Part shown: positions 35,296-45,806 of the stretch, one piece after another | Numbering within the stretch: position 1 is the first letter of the stretch | Layout of the letters: every line of letters begins with the position of its first letter | Assembly: GCA_016648135.1 (NCBI GenBank) | Contig: JADDOH010007995.1 | Location: 43,085-107,084, forward strand | DNA length: 64,000 nt | Reading direction: 5' to 3' | From: Agrypnia vestita | Lineage: Eukaryota > Arthropoda > Insecta > Trichoptera > Phryganeidae | Notes under the pieces: model-generated | Told to the model about the DNA's origin: nothing | Databases searched by the model: none | The model's input: only the letters and a program-made list of their open reading frames with translations | Translations under genes and position numbers: made by a program

Positions 35296-35370
35296 CATCA
35301 CTACGAATTTCGAAAATTTACAAAACAATTGGTTCACAGATGACAGCAAAATTGGATTTTTTGAAAACAG

Positions 35371-35590
35371 ATATTTTATACGAACCGTATACTTCTCTGA
35401 GAAGCAAATCTCGACGTTTCGCTGATGTCTTATCCAACGTCATCAGGAGAGCGTCCTATTACGCCAGAGGTGTAGGCCGAACTCTCTCCTCCTCCGTGAT
35501 AGGACGCTCTCCTGATGACGCTAGATTCAGCGAAACGTCAATTTGCTTCTCAGTGAAATATGCGGTTCGTATAATATATCCATTTCATTT
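35371..35590. mobile_element. Foldback element, hammerhead-like family C
   Basis: Arms 35371-35465 and 35492-35585 are near-perfect inverted copies (TATACGAACCGTATA.., GAGAAGCAAAT.., GACGTTTCGCTGA, GTCATCAGGAGAGCGTCCTAT). Each carries a CTGATGA...GAAACGTC core pointing away from the centre. Confidence 0.7.
35409..35450 (-). ncRNA. Hammerhead-like motif with GTC triplet
   Basis: On the minus strand: TCTC, CTGATGA (35446-35440), one extra C, GTTG...CAGC stem, GAAA, palindrome ACGT, C, GAGA. Helix I TCTC/GAGA is four perfect pairs, and GTC is the commonest natural hammerhead cleavage triplet. The opposite arm (35512-35540) keeps both boxes but has lost the GAG of helix I. Confidence 0.55.
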
Positions 35591-35639
35591 AACACATAAA
35601 TATGTCCGACGACCGTAATAATAACCTTAACTCTTTAAT

Positions 35640-36207
35640 GCTTATTTTTGTTAATATACAATGTAAGTGCAAAAATCCCACGACAAATTTGTTTAATAGA
35701 AATGCAAGTCGTGGTACTGCATACTGCCTATATTCCGTGCACACGCCTGACTCATCGGGAATAATTGGAGACTAGTTCGCGTACCACATAGCTCACTCAT
35801 AGGCCAACTGTACGTGTCAATTCGACGACCATCTATGGGTGGATGTGGGTACGGCTGTTGTGTGAAGGCAGGGTTTGATCTTCTAGTTATCGAGTAGTTC
35901 CCCGCGCTCCTATTGTGTGCACAAGCGTCCATAGTCGGCTGGGGAGGTGGACGACATGTACCTATATTTGTCTGTCTGTTTGTTCTGCCTGAGTGTGCTC
36001 GGCGGGCGGTTCTCCTCACCTCACACGTCTCATTGGCTGTCGACCTATTGTCTTGTGGGGTAACTCAACCGCATCAAAATAGCGCATGTATATTAGAAAT
36101 TAGGTACCGAGACAACCCGGGAAGCTTTGTGCTGTTTCGAGTCCCGGGACTTAAAAAATAATATTTTTTCAATTGATTGAGCAACATTGTAGATTGGCAT
36201 TTTTGAA
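35640..36207. other. GC-richer spacer, unassigned
   Basis: Open frames on both strands (35693-36019 minus, 35913-36161 plus) have no known domain. A GTTTCGAGTCCCGGG word near 36135-36150 resembles a tRNA B-box followed by an acceptor end, so a decayed SINE is possible. Confidence 0.35.
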
Positions 36208-36258
36208 AAATATTGATTATTTTATTTGTATAAATCTACTTTTATCTGAGTTTTTTTT

Positions 36259-36299
36259 CACCAACATGTTTCAGAAATTACCATTCCATCATCAGGGTG
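36259..36299 (-). ncRNA. Hammerhead-like motif, left arm
   Basis: Minus strand order: CACC, CTGATGA (36295-36289), a GGAAT/ATTTC stem, GAAA, palindrome ACATGT, T, GGTG. Helix I CACC/GGTG pairs perfectly. The closing pair of stem II is a U-U mismatch. Confidence 0.55.
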
Positions 36300-36398
36300 C
36301 TATATAAATGTAAATATAACAATGTTTACCAAGAATTTTTTACTGTAAAGGAATTCTTAATACATATGAGAAGAACTGAAAAAATTAACAATATACAG

Positions 36399-36439
36399 CA
36401 CCCTGATGATGGAATGGTAATTTCTGAAACATGTTGGTG
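36399..36439 (+). ncRNA. Hammerhead-like motif, right arm
   Basis: Plus strand order: CACC (36399-36402), CTGATGA (36403-36409), GGAAT/ATTTC stem, GAAA (36426-36429), ACATGT (36429-36434), T, GGTG (36436-36439). It has the same core as the left arm. Confidence 0.55.
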
Positions 36440-37259
36440 AAAAAAAACTCAGATAAAAGTAGATTTATACAAATAAAATAATCAATATTTAAAAATAAAA
36501 AAAATTCGAGATTTATTTTTTAATATTATTCGTTTTCGGTAAGTTTTTGCCGCAATAAGCGTTTTATACTGGAAAGAAGTTCAAATTGACGTTTCATATG
36601 CATAACCGTAAATACGATGGCGACAGAGTTGATTAATTACAATGTATTCAGGAAAATAATATAAATTCAGATATTCCTAATGAAACACCGACACAGAAAT
36701 AAATGTATTCATTTTTTGTATTTAATATATGAAGGTACATATAAAAACAATCTTTATTCCACTGTAAAAGAATATGCTTAATTACATTACTAAAACATAA
36801 TAAGCTTACTTACATTATAAATACTATTACTATATTATTTATCAAAAAATCATCAAAAATTTTCATTTGTTTCAGTATATTAATATTAATGCATTATTTT
36901 TACATAGATAATATAACTAATAGATACTTTATGATATACAAATAAATATTTATAAAAATATCATTTCAATTAACTAAAATTCATGATGTCTTTTCCCGGA
37001 AATTTCCGGAACAAATGTTTGCGTCTCGAGTTCTGGGAATCGAAAAAATATCGAGAATCATTAAATTAGGTAAAAAAAATTACTTCGTTACCTCTACGTG
37101 AGTTTTATAATATTTAAATTTTTTGCTACACAAGTTTGGAGAGTAATAGAATCTCTCATTGACAGGTGAAGTATTAAACTGACTTTCAAATAGAGAATTT
37201 TTACATTGATTAGGTTCAAATACAAATAATTCATTAACTAGATAGGTACTGGTGTAAGT

Positions 37260-37740
37260 GTGGTTGTAACGGGAATATTGAGAGAAGAGGAGAAGAGTTT
37301 AACTTATTTTCGTGGAAGTTTCTACGAGAAACGTCATTATGTAAAAATTGAAAAAGCATACAATTTTTACCAAAAATTTTTTATTGCAAAGAAATTCTTA
37401 ATACATATAAGAAGAACTGAAAAAATTAACAATACTCCAAAATAAAGCATTAAGAATTATACTAAAGAGAAACCGATACACAAGAATCAAAGTGATGCTA
37501 AAAAGCTTACAGATAATGACATTTAGACAAATAATTAAATTTAATGTACTTCTATTTATATATAAAATTATTAATGTACACAACAACACCATATAATTAT
37601 TAAGAAAAATAAAAAAAAAACAACATGAACATGACCACTGTACAAAAAAAAAGATGAAATAAGATTACCATTCCGAAAGAGAAAAAGGATCGCAAATTTC
37701 TATGATGTACAGTGGAATGAAATTATTTATACATGAAACT
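37260..37740 (+). mobile_element. CR1-like LINE reverse-transcriptase fragment
   Basis: In the plus frame from about 37412 the peptide reads ELKKLTILQNKALRIILKRN, then MLKSLQIMTFRQIIKFNVL, the conserved thumb-like C-terminal region of CR1/L2-type reverse transcriptases. A frameshift follows and NEIRLPFRKRKRI resumes near 37653. The catalytic palm is absent; this is a dead 5'-truncated copy. Confidence 0.65.
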
Positions 37741-38414
37741 ACTAGGGGACGGATATTAGGGATGAAAACAATATAACGACTTTTAAGAAAGAAAAAAAAT
37801 ATGTGTATTTAATATACTTATATGCTGTATACATTAGGAAATATAAAATTATTGTATTACCTACTTTAAGAATAAAATAAACAAGCGACAAGATTTTTAT
37901 TTATACTATAACTTCAACGAAGATATTATCTTTTCTATAGAAGTGAGCGCTTGTATTTAGAAGAGGAGTATACTGAAATTATTTCGTTTGTCTATACGAT
38001 TTTTGATTAAAAAGTCTCCGATTGCTTTTTGTAGGCATTTTTCATCTACCTATATAATATTTCTAATGTTATCCGGTACGCTGTTTAAGTATTTTTCCCT
38101 AGTATGTATAGTGATGTAAGAACACATATATTTGTCGTGTGTTGTTAAGATAACGCAAACCAATTAGAATTGCTAGATGTTGCATTATTTTCACTCTGGT
38201 ATATAAAATGAGGCGCGCACTACAATAATAAAACTGTACATTTTTAATTATTTATTTTTATTCACCTATATACATCCTGACGTAGTTTGTAATAATCAGA
38301 AATAAATATTGGTGAAGTTTATAGTTATTACATTATGCAGTCAGTCAGTCAATGCGTAAAGGCGGTGACAAGAATAGGCTGTAAGTATTAGCGGTTATTT
38401 ATTAGGAATATAAT

Positions 38415-38725
38415 TTTTTTATCCAGTTGGTCTTTCAAGTTGGAGATCACTCTCTCCCTTTCTGGCCTTCCATATTTCCAGTCACCACCAATTTTTCCAG
38501 GTGATTACCCTCTTTGCAAAAATGTGCCCAGAATTGGATGACGTAGGTACTTCAGATAGTTCGCAATCAATCTATCTTGGATCCCTAGATGTTCAGGCAT
38601 TACCATGCATTGATATCCAAGAAATTCTAAGCATTCGCTTCCTGCACCATATATCAAAGGCTTCGAAATTATTTATCTTATTTTCTCCCAGTGCTCGTGT
38701 ATGTAGATACTCTATAGAGAAATAT
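38415..38725 (-). mobile_element. LINE reverse-transcriptase fragment
   Basis: The minus strand encodes FEAFDIWCRKRMLRISW (about 38665-38615) and then, after a frameshift, GKIGGDWKYGRPERE..I. This matches the pattern FEMWCYRRMLRI.W.....G.I.G.R..GR of RTE/I-like reverse-transcriptase C-termini. Confidence 0.65.
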
Positions 38726-41335
38726 GGAGTAAACTAACCATAGATTAGATTAGAATCAAAAGCGCCACCATACGAGAAAATACAGGGCGACGTGTTTGAA
38801 CAAAGAGCCTGAGTTACAGAATTCTCAACTATTAATTTTTTAATGTTGATGTATTTTGGAAAAATTTTTAACTTTAACTTTAAAATCTCCATTCTGGCTT
38901 TAAAATCAATCACAAAAACGGTTAACGTTTTTCTTTCTAATCTCCTCACTTGTAGAAATTGGAAAATACCGTATTCTCACTTAAGCTGATTCATTTATAT
39001 ATCTTAATGACTAACTTTTACTGAAGTTGATCATTTTCTCAGCGATAACACATAATTTCATAAAATTTATGGTTTGAAAGTTTCACATATTTTGAGGGAC
39101 GCTCATCCGTTGACACTATTATTCTCTTTATCCAAAGACGGTTTCCATTCGAGGTCGTGTGCTTATATTTACTGTCAAATAATCTTTTTACGTTCCAAAT
39201 GCGTCTTTGTCCGCCGCAATATCACGTTTCGATCTGACAAGTGCACAAAGGATTCTGACTAACAAATATCGTGGATATTTATGTTCATCACTTCCTCAAG
39301 TAAGCTGAATTTAAATATCTACCGATTTACTCAAAAAGGTTTTTTGTAGAATTAATACAGAAATTTTTTGGCTGTTTTAAAAGATTTTGTGTAGTTGGGA
39401 GGGGACTGGCAGGGAAAACACGGTATCGCTCAAAATGAAAAATCCAATTATTATTCTGAATATTCAGAAAAAACTCCATTAAAATTTTTAGATTATGAAC
39501 AACTGTTATTGTTCGCTTCTGCCATCTGTTGATGAAGGTCGAAAACTTTTCATACGACGTATTGGAGAATTACATAGGATTATCATTTTTGTTGGGATAC
39601 CATGTTCTTACTACCAGTCTAAATTATTAGAATACCACCTACATATAGGTACGTACTTGAATTAAAGTGAAGATTAAAATTATACGAGTGAGACAAACTA
39701 ATGTAAATTTAATTTTAATGAAAAATTTTAATTTCCATTTAGTTTCGTGGTCAACATGGAAATGCCTTACTTAAACGGGTAGAGTAATCCGTACTTTTTG
39801 TGAAGGTTTTCTATAAGAAATTCTAACAATGAACCGTCTTGTATGTTTAATAATTCAATTGGAATTTTAAAAAATCGCAATACCGAATAAAAAAAATCTA
39901 AATATAGATAGATATAATGCCTATGTGATTCATATATTATAAGAAGGCGCGTGCAGTAAATATAATATTGCTTATATTATGTAAATAAAATATAAATATA
40001 AAACTCGAAAATGTCTCGAATCACGTAATTTCGAGAATGCCGGTCAATAGCGTATTTACACAAGCGGGAGAGCGTGCCGCGATTCTAATTAAGGGGTATA
40101 AAAGCAAAGGCAGCAATATTAAAAAAAAATAACCGTCAACGAGGATTACTAATTTATGATGTACCTACTGAATTCGAGATTTTGTAGGAAATATAGCCTA
40201 AAAATTTATAGGAAACACGATTTTGGAAGGAATAAATACATGAAATCTATAATTCATTATTTTTTTAAGAGATCATCCGGGTATTTTTATACGGATCTTT
40301 TTTCCCTACCGCCTCGGATAATCGAGAGCCTAGAGTTAGTTATAAACAAACAAGTTGTAAGAGATATAAAATCAACGTGTAAGTCAAGAATGCGTGGGTT
40401 CCAAGGTCAACGAGGTGTATCACGTAACAGAATATTGTGAATTTTATTTGTGGTAAGTATGTATTACAGAACAACTGTTAACTAGGTTTATTAAAATGTC
40501 TCTTTACACCTGAGTGTAGAACAATTTTAATTTACGAGGCTTTTGTGAAAAATTTCATCTGTAAACTTGCGCTCCTATAAATATTGCATCTTTTGGCATT
40601 TTTGACGGACCTACCAATCCGTCCGATGAATTTATGCAATTCACACTTATTATTAATCATCTATATTATTGTAAAAAATATCTAATAATGTAAAGATAAT
40701 ATTTCGGAGCTGCTTTCTGAGCCACGCATTATACTTATACATAAAATTTTTTAGATTTATGAAATCATATAAAGTCACTTTCAATCAAAAACAAGGATTC
40801 ATTTCAAAAGTATAATATTAATAAATGCAAAGTAACATATATAATATTTATGTCTTTTCGAGACATTATGACATTTATAAAAGCTTTTCAACTTTTGAAA
40901 TACTCGACAAGGAAAAGCCTTTACAAATATCGAAATAGGATATAAATTAATTAATATATAATGTACACATTAATTGAATGTAACTTGTAAATGTTAAAAG
41001 TAAGAAAATTAATTAAGAAACGTAACATACAAGATAAACATTTCATCGTGCCATCTTCCATTTAAATTGTCAATTTTGGAATCCTCTATCACATTTAAAA
41101 ATTATAAATTAACCCTTTTCACCGTGGATACAAAAAAATTCAATGCCATCTATTATATAATTTGTAGCATTGTTACAAATTTGTAACATTGTTACAAATT
41201 TGTATAATTTGTAACATTGTTACAAATTTATATAATAGACAGCATTGAAACTACGCGTTTTACACAAAATATTTTCTAAATGTAAGCAATTTCGCTCGCA
41301 AAAACCACACAGCGATAAAACACAGACCACCAAAA
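38726..41335. other. No gene recognised
   Basis: About 2.6 kb of mostly AT-rich sequence. GCCATCTGTTGATG near 39520 recurs near 44867, probably repeat-derived. A TTGTAACATTGTTACAAATT tandem and inverted motif occupies 41163-41232. The frame at 40156-40440 has no domain. Confidence 0.4.
41163..41232. repeat. Tandem TTGTAACATTGTTACAAA repeat
   Basis: The word ATTTGTA.CATTGTTACAA recurs three times in 60 bp, and each unit is itself partly palindromic (TTGTAACATTGTTACAA). Confidence 0.7.
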
Positions 41336-41337
41336 TA

Positions 41338-41822
41338 GGGCTATCCCATAGTTAGTAGTAAAAACCTTACACGTGGATTCCTGCCTTGATAATGAGTCAA
41401 AAGTGTTCAACCAACCATTAGATACCTAATATCAATAGTAATGGAGATATGAAATATCAAAATTTTCATTTTTTTACAATATTTCTGACTAAGTTTTTGT
41501 AAAAAGTTGAATTATCGTTACAGTAATTCATATCGATTATGAAAAATTCATTCGCTTTAATATAAGTCGAATAAAATGATAAAAACCTTGCAAATTTTTA
41601 AATTAGATTTTTACATGGTTTTTTATCATTTCATTTGATTAATGATAGTTCAGCTTTTTGCAATAAATAAGTCTGAAATATTGTAAAAAATGCAAACTTT
41701 GATATGGCATATTTTCATAACTATTGTTGTACTTGGTGAAAGTTGCTTGAACATTTTCGACTCATTATCAAGGCAGGAATCCACCTGTACAGTTTTTTTT
41801 ACTAGCTATGAGACAACCTGTA
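41338..41822 (+). mobile_element. Inverted-terminal-repeat element, best copy
   Basis: Left end GGCTATCCCATAGTTAGTAG, GTGGATTCCTGCCTTGATAATGAGTC is inverted at the right (GACTCATTATCAAGGCAGGAATCCACC, ACTAGCTATGAGACAACCTG). The total is about 485 bp. The interior is AT-rich with two related sub-blocks (CGATTATGAAAAATTCATTC), and no protein is encoded. A MITE-like non-autonomous element is inferred. Confidence 0.7.
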
Positions 41823-41964
41823 TAGACGTGAACTAACGGATATTTCCTGGTTTACATTTTGGTTCCAAGGTTGGTTTCACTACGTTTGACTTGTTTAAAA
41901 AATTACTACAAGTTTTTTAATTTTTAAACAAATCTGAATTTTTTTTTATATATAGATTCTAACA

Positions 41965-42110
41965 ACGAATACATGTCGCATCAACATTCATACTATTTTG
42001 AAACTAAGCTCAACGCTTGTGCTATGAAAATAGGACTAACTTGTTGGTGTCCCGGAATGGGGCTCGAACCACCGACCACCAGATCAATAGGCGAGATACT
42101 CACTTAATAT
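41965..42110 (-). repeat. tRNA-derived SINE, GCTTGTGCTATGAAAA family
   Basis: It shares AAGCT.AACGCTTGTGCTATGAAAA.AGGACTAACTTG (in blocks) with 54945-55000 and, reversed, with 48820-48845 and 61480-61500. A reverse-strand B-box (GGGCTCGAACCACCG) lies at about 42062-42076. Confidence 0.65.
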
Positions 42111-42115
42111 TCTTA

Positions 42116-42659
42116 AGAATTATAGAAGATTAAAGAAGGTTAAACTAAATATGTGGCGATGTGTTACAAAATGACGTTTTTACTTGAAATGACTCGGTTT
42201 GGAACGAAATTTTAAAAAATAATTAATAAATAACAATAATAACAATGTCCCTTATAAAAATACATTTCGTATACTAAGGGGTCTTATTTTGCAAGAATAA
42301 ATACTTTAACTGTATTATAAATGTGTCTTAGATATATGTGAGGGGGGACTTTATGCCACTGTGCCTCAGTCCCCTGGTCTAAAGATGGGGTTTAGTTCAA
42401 ATCTGTACAACTTTATACTCTGTGCGATAAACACATACTTATATTAAGTATTATATTTAGAATCCATTTTCTGTAATTTAAACTTAACTTATAACTCCAA
42501 AAAGTAGGAACAAATTTAAATATGGGAGATTTATCTCACAATTCTTATTCTTAAAATTAATAATTAATTTAAAAAAACCTTATGATTAAAATGATATAAA
42601 TACATTCTAACAATATTTTTACATGTTCCGAGAATACTTTTACAGGATGTGTGCACTGC
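42116..42659. other. Nothing recognised
   Basis: AT-rich 3' flank of the membrane-protein gene on the plus-strand left side. No clear polyadenylation site was chosen. Confidence 0.4.
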
Positions 42660-42858
42660 GCGATTATTATTTAATTAAAATAAATTATAAAGTCGCACAG
42701 AGACGAAGCTGTTTATATAAGAACATTTCAAATATTGGTTTGTAGGCGTATATCAAAAATTTGATAACATGTGGATGTTCTTACGATGGGCCATCGTATG
42801 AAAGATTTTCATACACGTTTCGTCTCTGTGAAACTTCTATAATTTATCTTAATTAAAC
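42660..42858 (+). mobile_element. MITE, GTCTC-AGAGACGAAGC family, both ends present
   Basis: Left end TAAATTATAAAGTCGCACAGAGACGAAGCT (in parts) is inverted at the right (CGTTTCGTCTCTGTGAAACTTCTATAATTTATCTTA). It is about 200 bp and non-coding. This copy best shows that the family has inverted termini. Confidence 0.7.
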
Positions 42859-43028
42859 ATATTCTTATAATAACACTAGAAGATAAAAAATATATAGTTT
42901 CTATATTAACTGCCGAGGCATTTGAGGAAGATAAATGTAATTTCATTATCTTGCGGGAAACTGCACGCACCTACATAATGCGTGGCTCATTACGTAGTCG
43001 CACGCTCATCGTCAGGCCTCGGATTGAA

Positions 43029-43286
43029 TCACGCGAACTGTTCCTCCCCCGCGTGTATGGCGTCCAGGATCCTCTGGTAGGCGGCGCGGCCCATCCCCCG
43101 CAGGCCGCTGACCCAGCCCGGGGCGGGCGCGGCGCTGCCGGGGTCGGGGGCGGCGGCCGCGCCCTCGAGGGAGCGCCCGAAGAAGTAGTCGTCGTAGGTC
43201 GTGTCGTAGTCGGGCTGGATGGGGTTGAACTTGGCGTAGTAGATGGCCGCCAGGGCGGAGTACAGCAGGAGGGCGGCTGTCACCAG
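43029..43286 (-). CDS. Last coding exon (exon 3) of a novel single-pass membrane protein
   Basis: The exon starts after TTAATTCCAG (AG at 43288-43287) with CTG GTG ACA in phase 0 and ends at TGA 43031-43029. It encodes residues 222-306. The first residues, LVTAALLLYSALAAIYY, complete the membrane helix begun in exon 2. The remaining ~65 residues have an acidic Tyr-rich stretch (about 247-257, YDTTYDDYFFGRS), an Ala/Pro-rich linker and a Gly/Arg-rich end (GWVSGLRGMGRAAYQRILDA). G+C is much higher than in the flanks, as for the other exons. The preceding intron (55662-43287) is about 12.4 kb. I do not recognise the family; the C-terminus is probably cytoplasmic. Confidence 0.85.
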   Translation of the reverse strand: MVTAALLLYSALAAIYYAKFNPIQPDYDTTYDDYFFGRSLEGAAAAPDPGSAAPAPGWVSGLRGMGRAAYQRILDAIHAGEEQFA

Positions 43287-43854
43287 CTGGAATTAATATA
43301 TTAAATCATCCATAAAGTGCGCAAGGAGCTTGTGTTGTTGCTTGACACACCTTAACTTTGTTTTTTCAACTAGTTTTTTTTTTACATGTTATGGAAACCT
43401 CCGGTCCCTTCCACGGGTGAATTGAGACTAAAATGTGTAGGAGTGATTGCCTGGTGTACAGGCTCGTCAATAAAAAATAAATAGATAAAAATATTGTTGG
43501 ATAATAGAAGGGTTTGGACGTTTTGAAAAGATGTGGAAGCCCGAGTATAGTAGGTACTCCCCCTGAAAAACTTGACAAATTTGATTTTCGTGGGGTTAGA
43601 AGTATACCGACGATATGTTTAATTAAATATTTTTTAATAGCTTTTACAAATGTTACAAATGACGTACTATTATTATAAATTTTGGTTGCTAGTTAAGGCT
43701 GAAAGAACAGCGCCATCTAGTGTAGCGTAGCGTTTCGATAGAATTAGTGACGGAGATTTTTACATATGGAATAATGCATTTTTTTTTGCTTTTTATACCT
43801 CATTATTTTATATATCATCCTTATTCATGTCATCTGTGACGGACATTAATACAT

Positions 43855-44285
43855 AAAGATTATTTTATAAATAAATCCCACCCCTTATGCTGTGTAAGTA
43901 ATAGATATTGAACAAAGGTGCAAATAAAAATGCCAACTTTAAGAACCACAATGTCACAACAACACTATCATACTTGGGAGATAAATGCTACAAAATATTG
44001 TTGTCCCAAAATAAATTTCACGAAAGAAACTTTTCAAAATACGAGCAGTTTAAGAACTAAGTTAAATACTTGAATTTGAATAGCGATATATTGTAACATT
44101 GCCTGCATGTTTCAAATGGTTTCTGTTTAATAAAATTTTCTACTTCTAGTTTGGCTTGTGAGCTACCTGAGCTGACTTCCATTTTGGTGAGGAAAATGGA
44201 ATGTTTAGAATGTAATAACATAATGCTTAATTCATGTTATAAAAATCTCCCATATATCTGCTATACAAAATAAATAAAAAATAAA
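43855..44285 (+). mobile_element. CR1/jockey-like LINE 3' region, second copy
   Basis: Colinear with 27955-28430: GATTATTTTATAAATAAATC, GAACAAAGG..CAAATAAA, TAAGAACCAC.ATG.CACAACA, AATTTCA.GAAAG.AAC, AAATGGTTTCTG. It ends in an A-rich AAATAAAAAATAAAAA tail. Only the non-catalytic 3' end is present. It lies in intron 2 of the membrane-protein gene. Confidence 0.7.
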
Positions 44286-44456
44286 AATATACCTCATCAT
44301 TAACTGCGCCATCTGGTATTATTGGTGTTATATTACATACGTGAACTTATTGAAACTACCATTGAAAGATTTGGCAGATACTTCGTGGTGCAACATGATA
44401 ATTTAAAATATGTTTTATTTTACTTTGTAATACACACACAATATGAGTTATTAAAT

Positions 44457-44501
44457 TACAACTATAGTTTCGAGAGGAGCAGTCCCTCTCATCATCAGGT
44501 A
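44457..44501 (-). ncRNA. Hammerhead-like motif, left arm
   Basis: Minus order: TAC, CTGATGA (44498-44492), one T, GAGAGG...CCTCTC stem, GAAA, palindrome ACTATAGT (44468-44461), T, GTA. Helix I is three pairs. Confidence 0.5.
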
Positions 44502-44531
44502 TAGATCATCATCAGGTATAGTTATTATCTA

Positions 44532-44576
44532 TACCTGATGATGAGAGGGACCGCTCCTCTCGAAACTATAGTTGTA
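44532..44576 (+). ncRNA. Hammerhead-like motif, right arm
   Basis: TAC (44532-44534), CTGATGA (44535-44541), one T, six-pair stem GAGAGG/CCTCTC with a seven-base loop, GAAA (44562-44565), ACTATAGT (44565-44572), T, GTA (44574-44576). Helix III of this family can form only two to four pairs between two molecules. Confidence 0.5.
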
Positions 44577-45438
44577 ATTTAATAACTCATATTGTGTGTG
44601 TATTACAAAGTAAAATAAAACATATTTTAAATTATTGAAACTACTTTTAGTATACAAAATGTTTCCGATTCACTTTATATTTAGCTGTAATTAGTTAAGA
44701 ATATAAAATACGATGCTCTTAGCATAATAAATTTATAAATTCTGTAGGTGGCGGCCCCGAAGCGATGAAAATTCACGAACGTAATAAAAAGTTTGCCTGC
44801 TGCTGGATATTTCAATGGAAAATCGTTAAATTTTACGATAATTGTACTCTTCTCTTATCCACTACCGCCATCTGTTGATGGGCACCGTAGGATACTGCGA
44901 ACGATGCAAGATTCAATAAATCACAGTGATCGACTATCAATATGCCATATTTTTGAAAAGTGTGTAATTAACTATAACTAGCGTTTAAAACTCGTCCTAG
45001 ATGGTTTAAGTGTCCCTATTACTGAATTGCATCTTCTATAATAATTAAACACCACTAACTAAACAATATTTTGAAACATGAATAAACACAGTTCAACGTT
45101 TTACTTTTTAAAACGATCGTTTCAGAAATATTACTGTTAATTTGAATAATATTCAATATTTTGTAGAGGACAGAAGCATTATATAGTTTAAATTTATGAA
45201 AAGTCTTTTTCTTTTCTTTTCAGAGCAATAAGAAAATTCAAAAGAAATTTGCAGTTCGCTCCAATGAAATGTAACTTTTTTTATTTGTATAACATATAAT
45301 AGAGCACTTGCGATTCAAGACATAAGATGGTTTAAGTAACACTTGAATGTGATTTTTAATCAACTTCGTTTAGATGGTTAACAAGTGTAACACCACTGAA
45401 ATATAGCAAAAATGATTTAAAAATATTCAAGCATCATA

Positions 45439-45465
45439 ATTTCGTTGTCTGTCCGTCATCTGTCG

Positions 45466-45500
<35 letters not shown>

Positions 45501-45660
45501 CGTCCGTAACTTCGTGTAACGTCCATAATTTAGTTCGATTTCACGGCTTAAAAACGACATTAAACGGCTGAAGACGACCGGCAAATCCGAACCGGCCGCA
45601 TTTTAACGATTATAAATACAGTACATGCAGGACTCAGCAAAGACGCGAACCATTTTTACC
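45439..45660 (-). repeat. Dispersed repeat with GACA-rich tail, copy 2
   Basis: Reverse complement matches 30-267: TTCGCGTCTTTGCTGAG, CGGCCGGTTCGGATTTG, AATTATGGACGTTA, then (GACG/GACA)n and ACGAAATTAT. The microsatellite here (45460-45508) is longer than in copy 1. Confidence 0.65.
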
Positions 45661-45734
45661 TATAAAAAGAATATAGAGGACATATATTTTCTAAAATATT
45701 TTTTCTTTATAAACATTCCAATACCAGTGACATC

Positions 45735-45806
45735 TCCAATATGGTGTAATGGCTAGAATACCTGGCTCTCATCCGGGAAGCTCTGGTTTGGTTCCCGGTA
45801 CCGGAA
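45735..45806 (+). pseudogene. tRNA-Glu(CTC)-like sequence, probably a pseudogene
   Basis: Exactly 72 nt with the layout of tRNA-Glu: ATATGGTGTAATGGCTAGAATA D-arm region (A-box), anticodon arm CCTGG-CTCTCAT-CCGGG giving anticodon CTC, and a T-arm region GGTTTGGTTCCCGG. Two acceptor-stem positions mismatch (TCCAATA against TACCGGA), and the T loop reads TTTGGTT where TTCGAAT-like text is expected. That spoils the B-box. A short T-rich run follows. A retropseudogene or SINE head is more likely than an active gene. It lies in intron 2 of the membrane-protein gene. Confidence 0.6.

Larger units (their letters stand above)
36208..36490. mobile_element. Foldback with two intact hammerhead-like cores and a LINE-derived loop
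   Basis: Arms 36208-36304 and 36394-36490 (97 bp each) are nearly identical inverted copies. The 89-bp centre (36305-36393) closely matches 37355-37435, a CR1-like reverse-transcriptase fragment, including TTCTTAATACATAT.AGAAG and AACTGAAAAAATTAACAATA. The foldback therefore carries or formed around a piece of LINE sequence. Confidence 0.75.
44398..44635. mobile_element. Near-perfect foldback with paired hammerhead-like cores, family A
   Basis: Arms 44398-44505 and 44528-44635 are inverted copies with very few differences. The centre is about 22 bp, with part of the CATCATCAGGTATAG word duplicated. Each arm carries a full core (see 44457-44501 and 44532-44576). Relics of the same family are at 1571 and 5812-5850. 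Confidence 0.75.

Noticed and set aside
45460..45508. CRISPR-like short repeats
   Set aside because: This is a (CTGT/CCGT)n microsatellite without spacers, part of a dispersed eukaryotic repeat.
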